This document shows, piece after piece, positions 1-9,796 of a DNA stretch of 64,000 bases. Below the pieces are notes generated by a model. It was not told the DNA's origin. It ran no database searches and worked only from the letters and a program-made list of their open reading frames with translations. The stretch spans positions 1-64,000 of the forward strand of contig CAYXQJ010000009.1 in assembly GCA_964467455.1 (NCBI GenBank), in the 5' to 3' direction. How positions within the stretch are numbered: the first letter of the stretch is position 1; each line of letters starts with the position of its first letter. The DNA comes from OLB6 sp964467455. GTDB taxonomy: Bacteria > Bacteroidota > Ignavibacteria > Kapaibacteriales > Kapaibacteriaceae. The position numbers and the translations under genes were made by a program.

Positions 1-96
1 GGCCATGGCCTTCAGCGGTGCGATCTTGGCACTGGTGATGACGTCGAGTGTGAAGAAGATGAGGGGGCGAACAAAACTACCTTGGCCGATCGGTGA
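1..96. other. Unassigned window edge downstream of the first gene
   Basis: This short stretch lies beyond the stop codon of the giant minus-strand protein. No hairpin-plus-T-run terminator is visible. On the minus strand one frame stays open to the window edge and reads as a hydrophobic stretch (VRPLIFFTLDVITSAK), which could be the beginning of a downstream gene, but no convincing start codon or ribosome-binding site is visible, so it is left uncalled. Confidence 0.3.
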
Positions 97-3000
97 TCAT
101 TCGTTGGCAATGCGCAGTAGTGTCACAAGACGTTCTCCTGTGTTATTGATCACCTCCATCAAGTAGACCCCACTTGAGAGACGGTTCACGTCAAGACTGG
201 TCGACACCGTCGCTTCTCCATGATAGGCTTCGTAGAGGAATGCACCGTCAAGGGTATAGACGAGGATGTTCGTGTATGGCGTCATTGTCGTAACCTGTAC
301 CGTCGACATTGCCGGAATCGGCGCCATGTTGATGGTCGACACTCGCCGTTGTTGTGGCGCGATCGGTTCCTGTTCGTCAACGCCGGTGATGACTCTGCTG
401 ATGCTGATGGTATGCATCGCAAGGTTCATCGTCGGCGCTCCGATCGGATTCACGAGCGTAGCATTGGTATGAAGACCACGAATTGGGAGATGTTCCTGGA
501 CGATCACGTGCAGACCATCATCTTCCCACTGCAGATCGTGGTCGTGGATCATCGAGAGTGAATCCGTCGGCACCCACACACCGTGACCGCTCCGACCGTC
601 CCGTAGATCCACCACGGCTGATGTGAGACGGTGATATTGACGGTTCACATGTGCACTGCTGGATACCTGTGAGCGGACCAGTATGACGGCGCTATCACCA
701 CGTACGGCGATCTTTGGATTCCGCAGGATCATCTCGTCGTCAGCAAATGTCAGGTGTCGTGCATTCGCAACATCCCACAGCCCACGTTCTGCACGTGGTA
801 TCACCATCAACACTTCGTGTTCGACCGTGTCGCGATGATCCATACCAACCACAACCATGGCCTCACCGTTGTCAGCTACATCATACTGGTTGACGAAGAC
901 ATCACCGATCTCGACGATGGAGGGGGCAGACCAGTTCGCCCCATCAAACTGACTTTGATACAGGTGACTTTGTTGGATCGTGGTCACGACCCATGTAGCC
1001 AACGCTCCACCTCTGCCATCAGGTACAACGTGCGGCGCGCGGTGATCGCGTTGATCGATCGAGATCGCACGCACAGGCGTTGTTCTCAGCCCTTCCGTTG
1101 AACCACGTAGCTCTGTAGCGAGAACGGCGGCCTGACTGGCTGCCGTATCCGTTGCCATCCACACGACCATCACCGCGGTGTCAGAAAGACGCATAGCACG
1201 CGGATGACTTTCGATCACCAGATGCTTCAACGACGGGTCGGCAATGTCAGCAGAACGGATCCTGCCGGAGTCAGCTACGACGCCACGCTCAGTGTTGACG
1301 ACCGACCAGTAAACATCGGACGTGCTGTGAATGCCGACAAACGTAAGGCCCGACGCAGATGAACGATCAACTTCGATCTGACGCCACACCACCAAACACG
1401 TCGTGTCCGTAAGTGGCGTCACATGAGGCGAGATCATACTGTAGGTATTGTGGGCAACTCGCATGATCTTCTCGATGGAGTCACGTCCTTGTGCACGCAC
1501 TGCAAGATTCAATGTTCCGGCACCGGCCGTGTGATCTTGGTCGATCCATACGCTGTAGGAACGACCACCGTGTTGTGCCGTGTGCGGCATCGGCGACGCT
1601 TCCGTTGTGATCGCTTCAACCGGATAGCTGGCGATCGGCGTGAGCTGTGAAGACTGCACTGCTTCACCATCGTCAGATGTGGGCTCCACTGCCGGATACA
1701 GATCACGAAGGTCATCACCGGCCAGGACATACTTCAAAAACGACGTCGGCCCATAGATGGTCTGCTGCACCGCACCCCATACTTCAGCCGTTTGCACCAA
1801 TACGGTCATTGCCACGCCCATCGACTTGAGAGTGGCAACATCGATCTGACCGTTATCAGCGGTTCGTGCAAAGGCGCCTGCAAAGTCGATATCACCGGTG
1901 AGATAGACGGTAAGACTTGCTGCCCCCTTCAATACCTGTATCGAGAGTGATACACCAAGATCGATACTAACGCCGGCACCCGTCATCGTTGGTCCGTTGA
2001 GGTCGCCCATCACAACCGGCAGCGTACCGCGAGGGACCCATTTGCCTTCGTCATCGGTGCCGACATTGTCTTGTACAAGAAGCCGACCCATGCCGCTGAT
2101 CGTGGGTGCGAGTTGTGCGCTGGCGATAAACTGGATGGGACCTTCGAACGCGTCTTCAACCGACCCTTCGATCACGTCAAACACTTTCGACGCTGCTGAT
2201 TGAAACAGGTTGGTGTTGAACAAGTAGTAGAGCTCAACCGTTTGCGTCATCCTGTTGACCACGTCGAGGTTCTCGCGATGGTCCAACTTGACACGGGTGG
2301 AGTCGGCACTTTGCAGATTCAAGTTGATGTTTCCGATCGGATTGTTGCCACCGTCAGGGGCAAACCGCTCAAAGCGGAGTGCATACTTCACAGCAGACCA
2401 CACTCCATCTAACACCGTTAGCCCAAAGCAGGCCGAGTTATTGATCACGGTCATTGCTGTCTGGACGGAAGCGACCGTCTGTGTGGATGCAGCATAGTCT
2501 GTCTGGACGTAGCCGCCGTCAAGTGACACGTCGAGATCATTGGTCTTGGGATCCCACAGCAGTTTCACCTTGATCTTTGACGGCATCACCCATAGCGAGA
2601 AACCGCCAACAAGTGCTAGGTGTTTAGGGAGCGTCGATGATAGGCCGGCGCCGGTTGAAACGGTCGCAAAGACCGTCGACCGTTCACCCTGTGTTCCCGG
2701 ATCTTGCCATAACACGGCATCCCGTTGTTGAAGCCAGGCCGGCCGATTCGGTGTGATGGAAAAGTGCATCGGCGTCGAGGTGCGCTTGATCGCTGTGCCA
2801 TCCAAGCTGTAGGCCACCACCACGGCGAGTGGCGGCTCGCAGTCGGCCATGTCGATCTTGGCAGTCCACACTCCGGGTGCCGACTTCGTGGCATTCACCG
2901 TGTGGAGGAGATTGCTCGATGCGTCGGTCACCAAGAAGACCACACCCGTCTCGACAGTCTCCTCGGTATACGCCGTGAACGTGTTCCATACGTGTTCTCC

Positions 3001-5838
3001 TTGCCAGATCTTTGCCTGACGGAAGGGACCAACCTGGCTGTAGGCGACCGGCAACGGAGGAGGAGGTAGGTACTGCACCGGTGCGGACACGTCAAGACAC
3101 TGTGGCTCTAGGCCATTGATCGAGAGTGACGTAAGCACGGTCACATAATACGTGGTGTCACCTACGCGATCCATCATCATCGGTTTGGGACACTGGATCA
3201 CAACATACTTGTTCTCCTTTGCACTGTCCAGGATCATCTTTGGAGTATAGACCACATCAACGCGTTGTGCGGTCTCGCCGCTGCGGGCATCGAACAACAG
3301 AAACGAGAACGTGATATCTTCATTTCGTTTGTACTCCCTGGTATCAACGATCGCGGACCAAGGATAACCACCTTCATAGGTGATGATCGATGTCACCGGT
3401 TCGAACGCGTTGAATGGTCCCCACCCCTCGGAACTTCGCAGTCGAGAATCGAAGAGTGTCGACTTTGCACATTTGAGACTATCGGGAGTTAACGTCACCG
3501 ACTGGATCTGGATCAACGAAGAAACAGTATCCGTCCGTGCGACGCCTCCATCATACTGGGTGAGATAGGCATCGATCATACGCTGTCCGCTGACCTTTTG
3601 CCCGGCCCACTTTGGCCATGCGCCAATGTCCATCAGCACGAACCGACTGAAGGCAAACAGGTCCGAGCCATGCACCTGTGCCTGATCTATCGTGTCGACA
3701 GAACCGCGGATCTCGTCGCGGACCAAGACGGATGATGACGAGATCTGTTCAGCGTTCTGCATTGAATAAGAATAGAGGGCACCGGCGGATTGGCCGGACT
3801 CCACTTGCGATCGCTGAAGTTCAGCAAAGGTCAGTGGATCTATCCAGGCACGAACGTCCGCAACAGAGAAGAGCGTATCATCAGATCGAGTACCGTCGCC
3901 GATCGTAAGCATCGATCGTGCAGTACTTCCCGTGTGCCAACGTTGCTGGCGCATCGTTCCCTGAAGTGATGCATCATAGAACAACGCGATCGCCGTGTCT
4001 CGGATCACGACCGCGATCTGATGCCATGCACCATCACGAATGTGGGCCGTTGTGATCACGCTATCAGATCCGAACGTTGCATGTAGCGTTCCGTTGCTTT
4101 GACACTGGATCGCCAATTCGTTACCGGTTTCATGTTTCCAACGCATGATCGTGAACGGTCCAATGGCCGCAGAACGAAACCACATTGCAACAGTCCGTAC
4201 CGTGTCTTGATCGACCAGTGTAGGTACCGTAAAGGCAGCTTGTCCACCAAAGATCACATCACCGGCGAAGGGTGTAGATGGTGTTGTTGCCGTAGAATCA
4301 AGATACACGATGGATGCATCGGCATCCTTCAACACGAGACGCAGAGAATCCGTCGTCGGCATCAGATCTGCCACGGTCAGGATATCGTTCACATCGTAGA
4401 TCCCGTATCCGGTGAACTCACTGTTTCGATCGAACAAGAACGCCGGTAGCGACGGCATGAGAGCGATCGTTGTATCCCACGGTGCATTGAAGACGACAAC
4501 ATCGTTGCTGAAGGGTGTGATCGAGAGATGTGCCGTACCCGGTGGAATGATTCGTGGATCGACGATCACGGTTGCCGATGAATCTCCCCTATCTGAGGCA
4601 AGGATCGTCTGATGGATCATTTGACGCGTGCTGGAGAGATACGAGACGACGACACTGTCGACACTCTTTAGCGGCCATTCGACGCGTAAAGTAGTCGGTA
4701 TCCCGGCCGACATCGTTGCCGTGGCATTGTTGTGCGGATTCCACTGTCGGAAGTGGAATGCCTGCGCCGTATCGCGAGCGGAGAGGACACGGATCCTTGG
4801 TCTGCCAATGTCGATATTGATCGGTATCGCAACGTCAAACGATGTCGGGATCGACTTCACGTACACCTTTGCGCCTATATGCGTTGTCCTCACATCGATA
4901 TCGGTCACCGTGATGGGTAACGACACTCGGTGTTGATCGATGGTACCGCTAAGGTCGATCGAATCGAGCTTGACCTCAGAACCATCAACCAAGGCCGCAT
5001 ACAGGGATACACCGATCGTACTATCAGGCAGATCCAGCACATGAACAGTATCACGTTGTGTCGGCCACACAGGAGTAATGCTGTTCCGCAGCAAGCCGTA
5101 GTTGTTTGTCCGCACAGGGGTCCGCCGCAGTGTTGCCGTGATCGTCATCGGCTTCGGCTCGATCGGCAGATCGATGAGCGTTTCGTGAAAACTCTCGTCA
5201 TCATCATCAAGCAGTGTGTAGACGGAGATCATCGATCCAAGCGGCACAGGCATGCCCCAGGTTAGACTGACAAGAAAGGTGGAAGGGATCACAGTGTCGC
5301 TGTACAGCACCCGATAGACGGATGTATCCGGACTCACCAGCGCGATCGCAAACGAATCGATCGGTGCAGAGGCGGGCTGTGGCGTGAGTTGGAGCGTGAG
5401 ATCGCGTGGGGTGCCAACGGTAAACGGCAGACTCGAGGCCGAGTCAAGCTGTGCTCCAACAAATCCCCATGCGAAATCGATCTCCCGCGTTGCCGTCGTG
5501 ATCTTTGTGTTGCTACCGCGACGATAGAACTCGACCGACAGCAAGACCTCATCGTCTGATTCCAGCGACGAAAGATCGATCGTGTGCGACGTCTTACCAT
5601 TGAATTCGATCTTATAGGCCACCGGCATGATCGTCGTACCCGTGATCTCAATGCGGGCTTCAAAGTCACCGCCCTTGGTTGATCCAAGGTCGATCTGGAG
5701 AGAATCGATCGTACCACGCTCGATCGGGCCAAACCCTGTTGGCGATGTTACAAAGAATGGCGCTTCCGGACCAGTGTCTGCACAGAGTGCATACGCTCCA
5801 ACAAGAGCAACAAACACCACTACCATGGCCTGTCTCAT
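97..5838 (-). CDS. Giant secreted LamG-domain protein with T9SS type A-like C-terminal sorting domain
   Basis: A 1913-residue protein predicted to be exported and attached to or released from the cell surface. The first about 20 residues form a Sec signal peptide (MRQAMVVVFVALVGAYALCA). Residues about 510-675 resemble a LamG/concanavalin-A-like jelly roll (AMWFRSAAIGPF, DGAWHQIAVVI). The long middle part is beta-rich with no named domain that I can assign. The last about 85 residues (MAPIPAMSTVQVTT, ILVYTLDGAFLYE, LSSGVYLMEV) have the layout of a type IX secretion sorting domain. The start is well supported by GAGGAGGT a few bases upstream of ATG. The gene is divergent from the usher-like barrel gene. 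Length and composition suit an adhesin or matrix protein, but the ligand is unknown. Confidence 0.8.
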   Translation of the reverse strand: MRQAMVVVFVALVGAYALCADTGPEAPFFVTSPTGFGPIERGTIDSLQIDLGSTKGGDFEARIEITGTTIMPVAYKIEFNGKTSHTIDLSSLESDDEVLLSVEFYRRGSNTKITTATREIDFAWGFVGAQLDSASSLPFTVGTPRDLTLQLTPQPASAPIDSFAIALVSPDTSVYRVLYSDTVIPSTFLVSLTWGMPVPLGSMISVYTLLDDDDESFHETLIDLPIEPKPMTITATLRRTPVRTNNYGLLRNSITPVWPTQRDTVHVLDLPDSTIGVSLYAALVDGSEVKLDSIDLSGTIDQHRVSLPITVTDIDVRTTHIGAKVYVKSIPTSFDVAIPINIDIGRPRIRVLSARDTAQAFHFRQWNPHNNATATMSAGIPTTLRVEWPLKSVDSVVVSYLSSTRQMIHQTILASDRGDSSATVIVDPRIIPPGTAHLSITPFSNDVVVFNAPWDTTIALMPSLPAFLFDRNSEFTGYGIYDVNDILTVADLMPTTDSLRLVLKDADASIVYLDSTATTPSTPFAGDVIFGGQAAFTVPTLVDQDTVRTVAMWFRSAAIGPFTIMRWKHETGNELAIQCQSNGTLHATFGSDSVITTAHIRDGAWHQIAVVIRDTAIALFYDASLQGTMRQQRWHTGSTARSMLTIGDGTRSDDTLFSVADVRAWIDPLTFAELQRSQVESGQSAGALYSYSMQNAEQISSSSVLVRDEIRGSVDTIDQAQVHGSDLFAFSRFVLMDIGAWPKWAGQKVSGQRMIDAYLTQYDGGVARTDTVSSLIQIQSVTLTPDSLKCAKSTLFDSRLRSSEGWGPFNAFEPVTSIITYEGGYPWSAIVDTREYKRNEDITFSFLLFDARSGETAQRVDVVYTPKMILDSAKENKYVVIQCPKPMMMDRVGDTTYYVTVLTSLSINGLEPQCLDVSAPVQYLPPPPLPVAYSQVGPFRQAKIWQGEHVWNTFTAYTEETVETGVVFLVTDASSNLLHTVNATKSAPGVWTAKIDMADCEPPLAVVVAYSLDGTAIKRTSTPMHFSITPNRPAWLQQRDAVLWQDPGTQGERSTVFATVSTGAGLSSTLPKHLALVGGFSLWVMPSKIKVKLLWDPKTNDLDVSLDGGYVQTDYAASTQTVASVQTAMTVINNSACFGLTVLDGVWSAVKYALRFERFAPDGGNNPIGNINLNLQSADSTRVKLDHRENLDVVNRMTQTVELYYLFNTNLFQSAASKVFDVIEGSVEDAFEGPIQFIASAQLAPTISGMGRLLVQDNVGTDDEGKWVPRGTLPVVMGDLNGPTMTGAGVSIDLGVSLSIQVLKGAASLTVYLTGDIDFAGAFARTADNGQIDVATLKSMGVAMTVLVQTAEVWGAVQQTIYGPTSFLKYVLAGDDLRDLYPAVEPTSDDGEAVQSSQLTPIASYPVEAITTEASPMPHTAQHGGRSYSVWIDQDHTAGAGTLNLAVRAQGRDSIEKIMRVAHNTYSMISPHVTPLTDTTCLVVWRQIEVDRSSASGLTFVGIHSTSDVYWSVVNTERGVVADSGRIRSADIADPSLKHLVIESHPRAMRLSDTAVMVVWMATDTAASQAAVLATELRGSTEGLRTTPVRAISIDQRDHRAPHVVPDGRGGALATWVVTTIQQSHLYQSQFDGANWSAPSIVEIGDVFVNQYDVADNGEAMVVVGMDHRDTVEHEVLMVIPRAERGLWDVANARHLTFADDEMILRNPKIAVRGDSAVILVRSQVSSSAHVNRQYHRLTSAVVDLRDGRSGHGVWVPTDSLSMIHDHDLQWEDDGLHVIVQEHLPIRGLHTNATLVNPIGAPTMNLAMHTISISRVITGVDEQEPIAPQQRRVSTINMAPIPAMSTVQVTTMTPYTNILVYTLDGAFLYEAYHGEATVSTSLDVNRLSSGVYLMEVINNTGERLVTLLRIANE

Positions 5839-5947
5839 CGTACCTCCTCAAGGAAGACCCCAATATAGAACATGCAGCGATGTGGCCTGTCATGGTTTGG
5901 TAGACCTTCGGTCGCCGACCGTGCATCAATAGTGTTCCTGTTGCGCC
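5839..5947. promoter_or_regulatory. Divergent intergenic region between giant cargo protein and usher-like barrel
   Basis: About 110 bases separate two divergent genes, so promoters for both must lie here or inside the adjoining coding sequence. The only clear element is the GAGGAGGT ribosome-binding site of the leftward gene. I could not assign -35/-10 boxes with confidence. Confidence 0.4.
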
Positions 5948-7750
5948 TTGGTCAGCTGGATGAGGCCGCGGAACATCAATGAAACGGCTCAGCAGATGTG
6001 GAGCATGTTGATGATCGGAGCCGTACGATCGGCACGTCAGTGGTCGTCACGTCTGTATGGTGCCACCATAACAAACAGACCGATCGGATCGCGGCGGCTG
6101 TTCGACGCTGACACGATGCGGTTGAACTATGTCAAAGGGACCGACGCGGACCTGTTTATCAATGGCGTCTATCGCGCGTCACACCGTTCCGACTCGTTAG
6201 GTCAGATCACGATACCGCTTGACCTTCTCTACGGCATCACTTTGGCAGAGCTTGAGGTGTTTCACGTTGACGGCTCTGTGACGCGAACACCCTTCCGTAT
6301 CCAGATCGATGAAGACTGTGTTCCGGTTCGTCGTCTGCACTATCAGCTCACGGGCGGATACGACCCGGACCGCGGAACACCGGAAGGACACGGCCTCGTG
6401 AGCTACGGGCTCACATCGTGGCTGACCATCGGCTCGACCATTGATATGGTCGGCACGTTCGATCGCTCGTTCGCCACCTATGCAGGTGCTACAGCGACGG
6501 CACGTCTCTCCTATTCTTCGATCATCACCGCAGCGTATGTTCCGGGCATTGCACTGCAAGCCACGGCGGGGTTGTCTCCGCTGAACGGCTGGAGGATCGA
6601 CGCCGAGGCAACGATCTTTGAAGAACGAGCGTGGTCTGATGGACGCGCCTTTGGTCTTCGTCCGGCTACTCGATACACGTCGCTCAGTACGCGTCTTAAC
6701 CTGATGGCAACGCAGGTGTGTGGACTGCCGTTATCCTTTACGGCGCTCTATCGTGGCATTCGTCAAACAGATGATGCACTCTGGCACGATCTTGACTGGA
6801 ATGCAACGTATGCAACGCCGCTACTCACGATCGCCGTGCGAACACGTCACGATCTGTATGGTGCGGCCATCACATCGGTAACGCAAGCGACGATGGACCT
6901 TCGCTATCCATCGAACGGATGGGCATCGTCGATCCTTGGCGGCCTTCGTCTAACGCTAGAGGGAACATCGTCATGGAACAGCTTTCAACCGAGCTGGCGA
7001 TATGCGGCAGAAAAGCGTTGGCAACTGGGATCGTTGCAGTGGATCGTTGGGGTCACGGGTTCTGACCAAGCATCGGTGGGCTTGTATACGTCGGCCGTTG
7101 TCCGTTTGGAAGAGTTTCGTGTTGCAGTCGAAGGTCGCCGTGAAGGCAATTCTTCGATCTTACATACCGGGATCAGCGGCGGTATCCGCGTAGATGACGC
7201 CGAATGGGATCTCGAATTCGACCGTCAGCTTCGCACTGCCTCCTCGGCGGTCTTGCTCGTGTGTTTCGAGGACCTGGACCTCGACGGAGTGCGAGATGCC
7301 GATGAGCGTCTTCTCAACGAGATCGGCATCAGCAACAGCATGGGACGTCGGCGACAGCATCCCAATGGCGGCATAATGATCACCGACCTCCAGGCAAATG
7401 CGGAATACACGTTCACCCTGGACCGGAGCAGTGTGCACGACCCGTTCTTATCTCTCACGGCAGAGACCATCTCCGTCACGACCGAGCCCCATCATACAAC
7501 GGCCGTCTACATTCCACTACGACCCTCAAGTATCATCGAAGGCATCGTCAGCTCAACAACGCCGAAAGCCGGTGTGGTGATCACGATCACCGACGCAACC
7601 GGCCGTACCCGGACGCAGACCACCTTCTCGGATGGCTCGTTCACCTTTACGGGCATCGAGCCCGGCGCCTACACGCTAATGCTGGCTGATGGTCCATCGA
7701 TCAACATCGCCGTGAGCGACCAACCAGGCATCGTACCCGTGAGCTTGTAG
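5948..7750 (+). CDS. Usher-like outer-membrane beta-barrel protein with C-terminal SdrB/CarboxypepD_reg-like domains; 5' end disturbed
   Basis: The open frame of 600 residues contains a segment like the plug/early-barrel region of fimbrial ushers (LFINGVYRAS, ITLAELEVFHVDG), then a long alternating beta-barrel region, an SdrD-B-like segment with an acidic motif (FEDLDLDGVRDADE, near 7267-7310) and a CarboxypepD_reg-like Ig fold (TFSDGSFTFTGIEPGAYTL) at the end. It would be an outer-membrane barrel with surface or periplasmic Ig domains. No complete signal peptide is present in this frame. A start at 5979 in another frame gives MKRLSRCGAC before a stop at 6009, and the main frame continues with MLMIGAV at 6005, so a frameshift appears to have split a normal signal peptide. 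The true start is uncertain: TTG 5948, ATG 5960, 6005 or 6011 (the last with GGAG 7 bases upstream). Distant similarity only; usher is inference. Confidence 0.55.
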   Translation: MVSWMRPRNINETAQQMWSMLMIGAVRSARQWSSRLYGATITNRPIGSRRLFDADTMRLNYVKGTDADLFINGVYRASHRSDSLGQITIPLDLLYGITLAELEVFHVDGSVTRTPFRIQIDEDCVPVRRLHYQLTGGYDPDRGTPEGHGLVSYGLTSWLTIGSTIDMVGTFDRSFATYAGATATARLSYSSIITAAYVPGIALQATAGLSPLNGWRIDAEATIFEERAWSDGRAFGLRPATRYTSLSTRLNLMATQVCGLPLSFTALYRGIRQTDDALWHDLDWNATYATPLLTIAVRTRHDLYGAAITSVTQATMDLRYPSNGWASSILGGLRLTLEGTSSWNSFQPSWRYAAEKRWQLGSLQWIVGVTGSDQASVGLYTSAVVRLEEFRVAVEGRREGNSSILHTGISGGIRVDDAEWDLEFDRQLRTASSAVLLVCFEDLDLDGVRDADERLLNEIGISNSMGRRRQHPNGGIMITDLQANAEYTFTLDRSSVHDPFLSLTAETISVTTEPHHTTAVYIPLRPSSIIEGIVSSTTPKAGVVITITDATGRTRTQTTFSDGSFTFTGIEPGAYTLMLADGPSINIAVSDQPGIVPVSL

Positions 7751-7786
7751 GCACTTGGCACCTGGCACCTGGCACCTGGCACTTGG
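7751..7786. repeat. Tandem GCACCTG-type short repeat
   Basis: Immediately after the TAG of the barrel gene the 7-base unit GCACCTG (with GCACTTG end variants) is repeated about five times. The same unit reappears at 9707-9737, there inside the coding sequence of the next gene. It leaves only about 12 bases before the cyclase start codon. Confidence 0.85.
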
Positions 7787-7798
7787 TTAACTTGCCAC

Positions 7799-9796
7799 AT
7801 GCGCCCCCTACCCGAGATCATGTCGGACATGTCTGCGGCCATGAGCCGTACAGACCTTCCCGTATTGGAGGAGCTATCTGCAGAAGCGGAGGAGATCGGC
7901 ACCGACGCTGCCAAGGCAGCGGCGCATAATGCGCGGGGAGTCGTTCACCGCGAGCGTGGTGAGTACAACGAAGCTATGGCACACCTACGACAGGCGGTGG
8001 ACCTCTATTCGCAGCTTCAACTTAGATCGTCATTGGCGTATGCGCTGAACAATCTCTCTGGCGTCCTGCACGTGACGGGCGATCCCGAACAAGCGCAGCG
8101 GGTACTCCATCAGGCATTGGACATCAGCACCGAGATCAACGATCTTCGACTACAGGCGCTTGTCTACGGAAGTCTTGGTATCCAGATGGCCAAGACCGGT
8201 GATTATCCCAAGGCCAAGGACTTCATGAATCGCGGTCTTGACGTTGAACTACGTCTTGGTGATGAAAAGGCCACCGCCACCGCCTGGGGTAACCTCGGCA
8301 TCGTGCATTATTTTCTGGGCGACTTTGTGACCGCGTTGGAGTGTTACCAACGTTCGTTAGACCTAAGCATCAAACACAACATGTCGTGGACCACTGCGCT
8401 TGCTACCGGCAACATCGGCACCGCCTACGTTGGCATCGGTGACCATGCTACCGGCGCTGACTATTTCCGTCGAGCGATACCCTTGCACGAAGCACTCGGC
8501 AACCGCGGCAGTGTCGCACGCGTCACCGGCAATCTTGGAGTCGCCGTACGTGCCATTGGTGACAACGAAGGTGCCGCCGTCCACTTCCGTCGTGCTGTTG
8601 CCCTCAACCAAGAGCTTGGCAACGTCGACGAACTCTTCTTCGTCGCCTCCAATCTCATCTACACAGAGGTCGCTCTTGGCAACATCGACGCAGCCCGCGC
8701 TGTGGCCGATTCCCTACGAGATCGCAACACATCTAACCCACGATCGATCGCGGCTTATCGCGCTGCCCTCGCATGCATCTACAAGTACGACGGCGAACTC
8801 GACGCCGCAAAAGAGGCCCTCACGGATGCGTTGAACCTAGCCACGGAGATCGGCTCAACAGAGCAGGTGTTGACCATGCAACAAGAGTTGCGCGACCTCG
8901 CCCAAGCCCGCAACGACTTCGCGGCCTATATCGCACACAACGCAGAGTTTCTCCGACTTACAGAAGAGATCAAGGGGCGGACCACGACCTCGCGCATTGC
9001 GAACATGCAAGCCGAGCGCGCGATGGCCGCCGAACGAGAGGAGCGAGGACGTGAGCGTGCCGTCCTCTACAGCACTCTACCTAAACACATCGCCGACCGC
9101 GTCATCCGCGGCGAAGACGTCAGCGGCGACCACTTCGATCATGCCGCCGTGTTATTCCTTGACATCGTCGGCTTCACATCACACTCATCGCAACATTCCC
9201 CTGCCGTCATCACCGACCTTCTCGGCAGCATCTTCGCCCACTTCGACGAGATCTGCACCGAGCATAACGTCACCAAGGTCAAGACCATCGGCGACGCCTA
9301 TTTGTGCTTCAAGGGCGATGGCACGGCGGAAGAAAACGCGAAGGCAGTGGCGAGTGCGGCTATACAGATGCAACGGTCTCCCTTCTTTTGGCCAATAGAT
9401 GGGGGTCTTCGTGGGGGTCTTCGTGGGGGTCTTCGTGGGGGTCTTCGCGGGGGTCTTCGTGGAGCTTCTCCTGAAGGTTCTCCCGTAGCGTTCCGCATCG
9501 GATTGCATCTAGGTGCTGTAACAGCCGGCATCATCGGCACGCAGCGTTTGCAGTATGATATCTGGGGCGACACCGTGAACATGGCCTCGCGTCAGGAGAG
9601 TTCGTGTGAGCCAGGGAAGATCCAGGTGAGTGAGGCAGTGGCAGAGGTACTAGCCGGTGTCATTCCGAGCCGAAGCCCAGAGCACAGCGATGGGGAAGCG
9701 AGGAACGTGGCACCTGGCACCTGGCACCTGGCACTTCGTGGCGAAATCGAGCTCAAAGGCAAAGGCACCGTCACAACATATTGGTTGACAGTCTGA
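7799..9796 (+). CDS. TPR-repeat class III adenylate cyclase carrying repeat insertions
   Basis: A cytoplasmic 665-residue protein. Residues about 40-370 are tetratricopeptide repeats (for example AWGNLGIVHYFLGDFVTALE), followed by a coiled segment and a class III nucleotidyl cyclase domain from about residue 440. Both metal aspartates (FLDIVGFT; TIGDAYL), the adenine-specifying Lys (KVKTIGD) and Asp (YDIWGDTVN), and the transition-state Asn and Arg (NMASR) are present, so ATP to cAMP activity is expected. Two repeats lie inside the gene: five copies of a 12-base unit coding GGLR in the catalytic domain (residues about 535-555), and an intergenic-type repeat near the C-terminus just before the conserved ELKGKG motif. 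No good ribosome-binding site precedes ATG 7799; a start at 7820 is possible. It overlaps the next cyclase by one base. Confidence 0.88.
   Translation: MRPLPEIMSDMSAAMSRTDLPVLEELSAEAEEIGTDAAKAAAHNARGVVHRERGEYNEAMAHLRQAVDLYSQLQLRSSLAYALNNLSGVLHVTGDPEQAQRVLHQALDISTEINDLRLQALVYGSLGIQMAKTGDYPKAKDFMNRGLDVELRLGDEKATATAWGNLGIVHYFLGDFVTALECYQRSLDLSIKHNMSWTTALATGNIGTAYVGIGDHATGADYFRRAIPLHEALGNRGSVARVTGNLGVAVRAIGDNEGAAVHFRRAVALNQELGNVDELFFVASNLIYTEVALGNIDAARAVADSLRDRNTSNPRSIAAYRAALACIYKYDGELDAAKEALTDALNLATEIGSTEQVLTMQQELRDLAQARNDFAAYIAHNAEFLRLTEEIKGRTTTSRIANMQAERAMAAEREERGRERAVLYSTLPKHIADRVIRGEDVSGDHFDHAAVLFLDIVGFTSHSSQHSPAVITDLLGSIFAHFDEICTEHNVTKVKTIGDAYLCFKGDGTAEENAKAVASAAIQMQRSPFFWPIDGGLRGGLRGGLRGGLRGGLRGASPEGSPVAFRIGLHLGAVTAGIIGTQRLQYDIWGDTVNMASRQESSCEPGKIQVSEAVAEVLAGVIPSRSPEHSDGEARNVAPGTWHLALRGEIELKGKGTVTTYWLTV
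9401..9460. repeat. In-frame 12-bp minisatellite inside cyclase gene
   Basis: Five tandem copies of GGGGGTCTTCGT (fourth copy ends in CGC) encode GGLRGGLR repeats within the cyclase catalytic domain, between the metal-binding part and the FRIGLHLG strand. The next 24 bases (to about 9484) are degenerate units whose reverse complement matches the GGAGAACTTTCA units in the helicase gene at 46039-46074. Confidence 0.9.
9659..9737. repeat. Intergenic-type repeat inserted in frame near the cyclase C-terminus
   Basis: A block starting GTCATTCCGAGC and passing through GGGGAAGCGAGGAACG is followed by four GCACCTG-type units identical to those at 7751-7786. It is translated in frame as a low-complexity loop (EARNVAPGTWHLAL). 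The neighbouring paralogous cyclase lacks most of this length at the same position. The first part resembles a dispersed repeat seen in many bacterial genomes (from memory; a search would settle it). Confidence 0.75.

Noticed and set aside
7799..9796. Cyclase gene with repeats as a pseudogene
   Set aside because: All inserts keep the frame and all catalytic residues are intact, so the gene looks functional.
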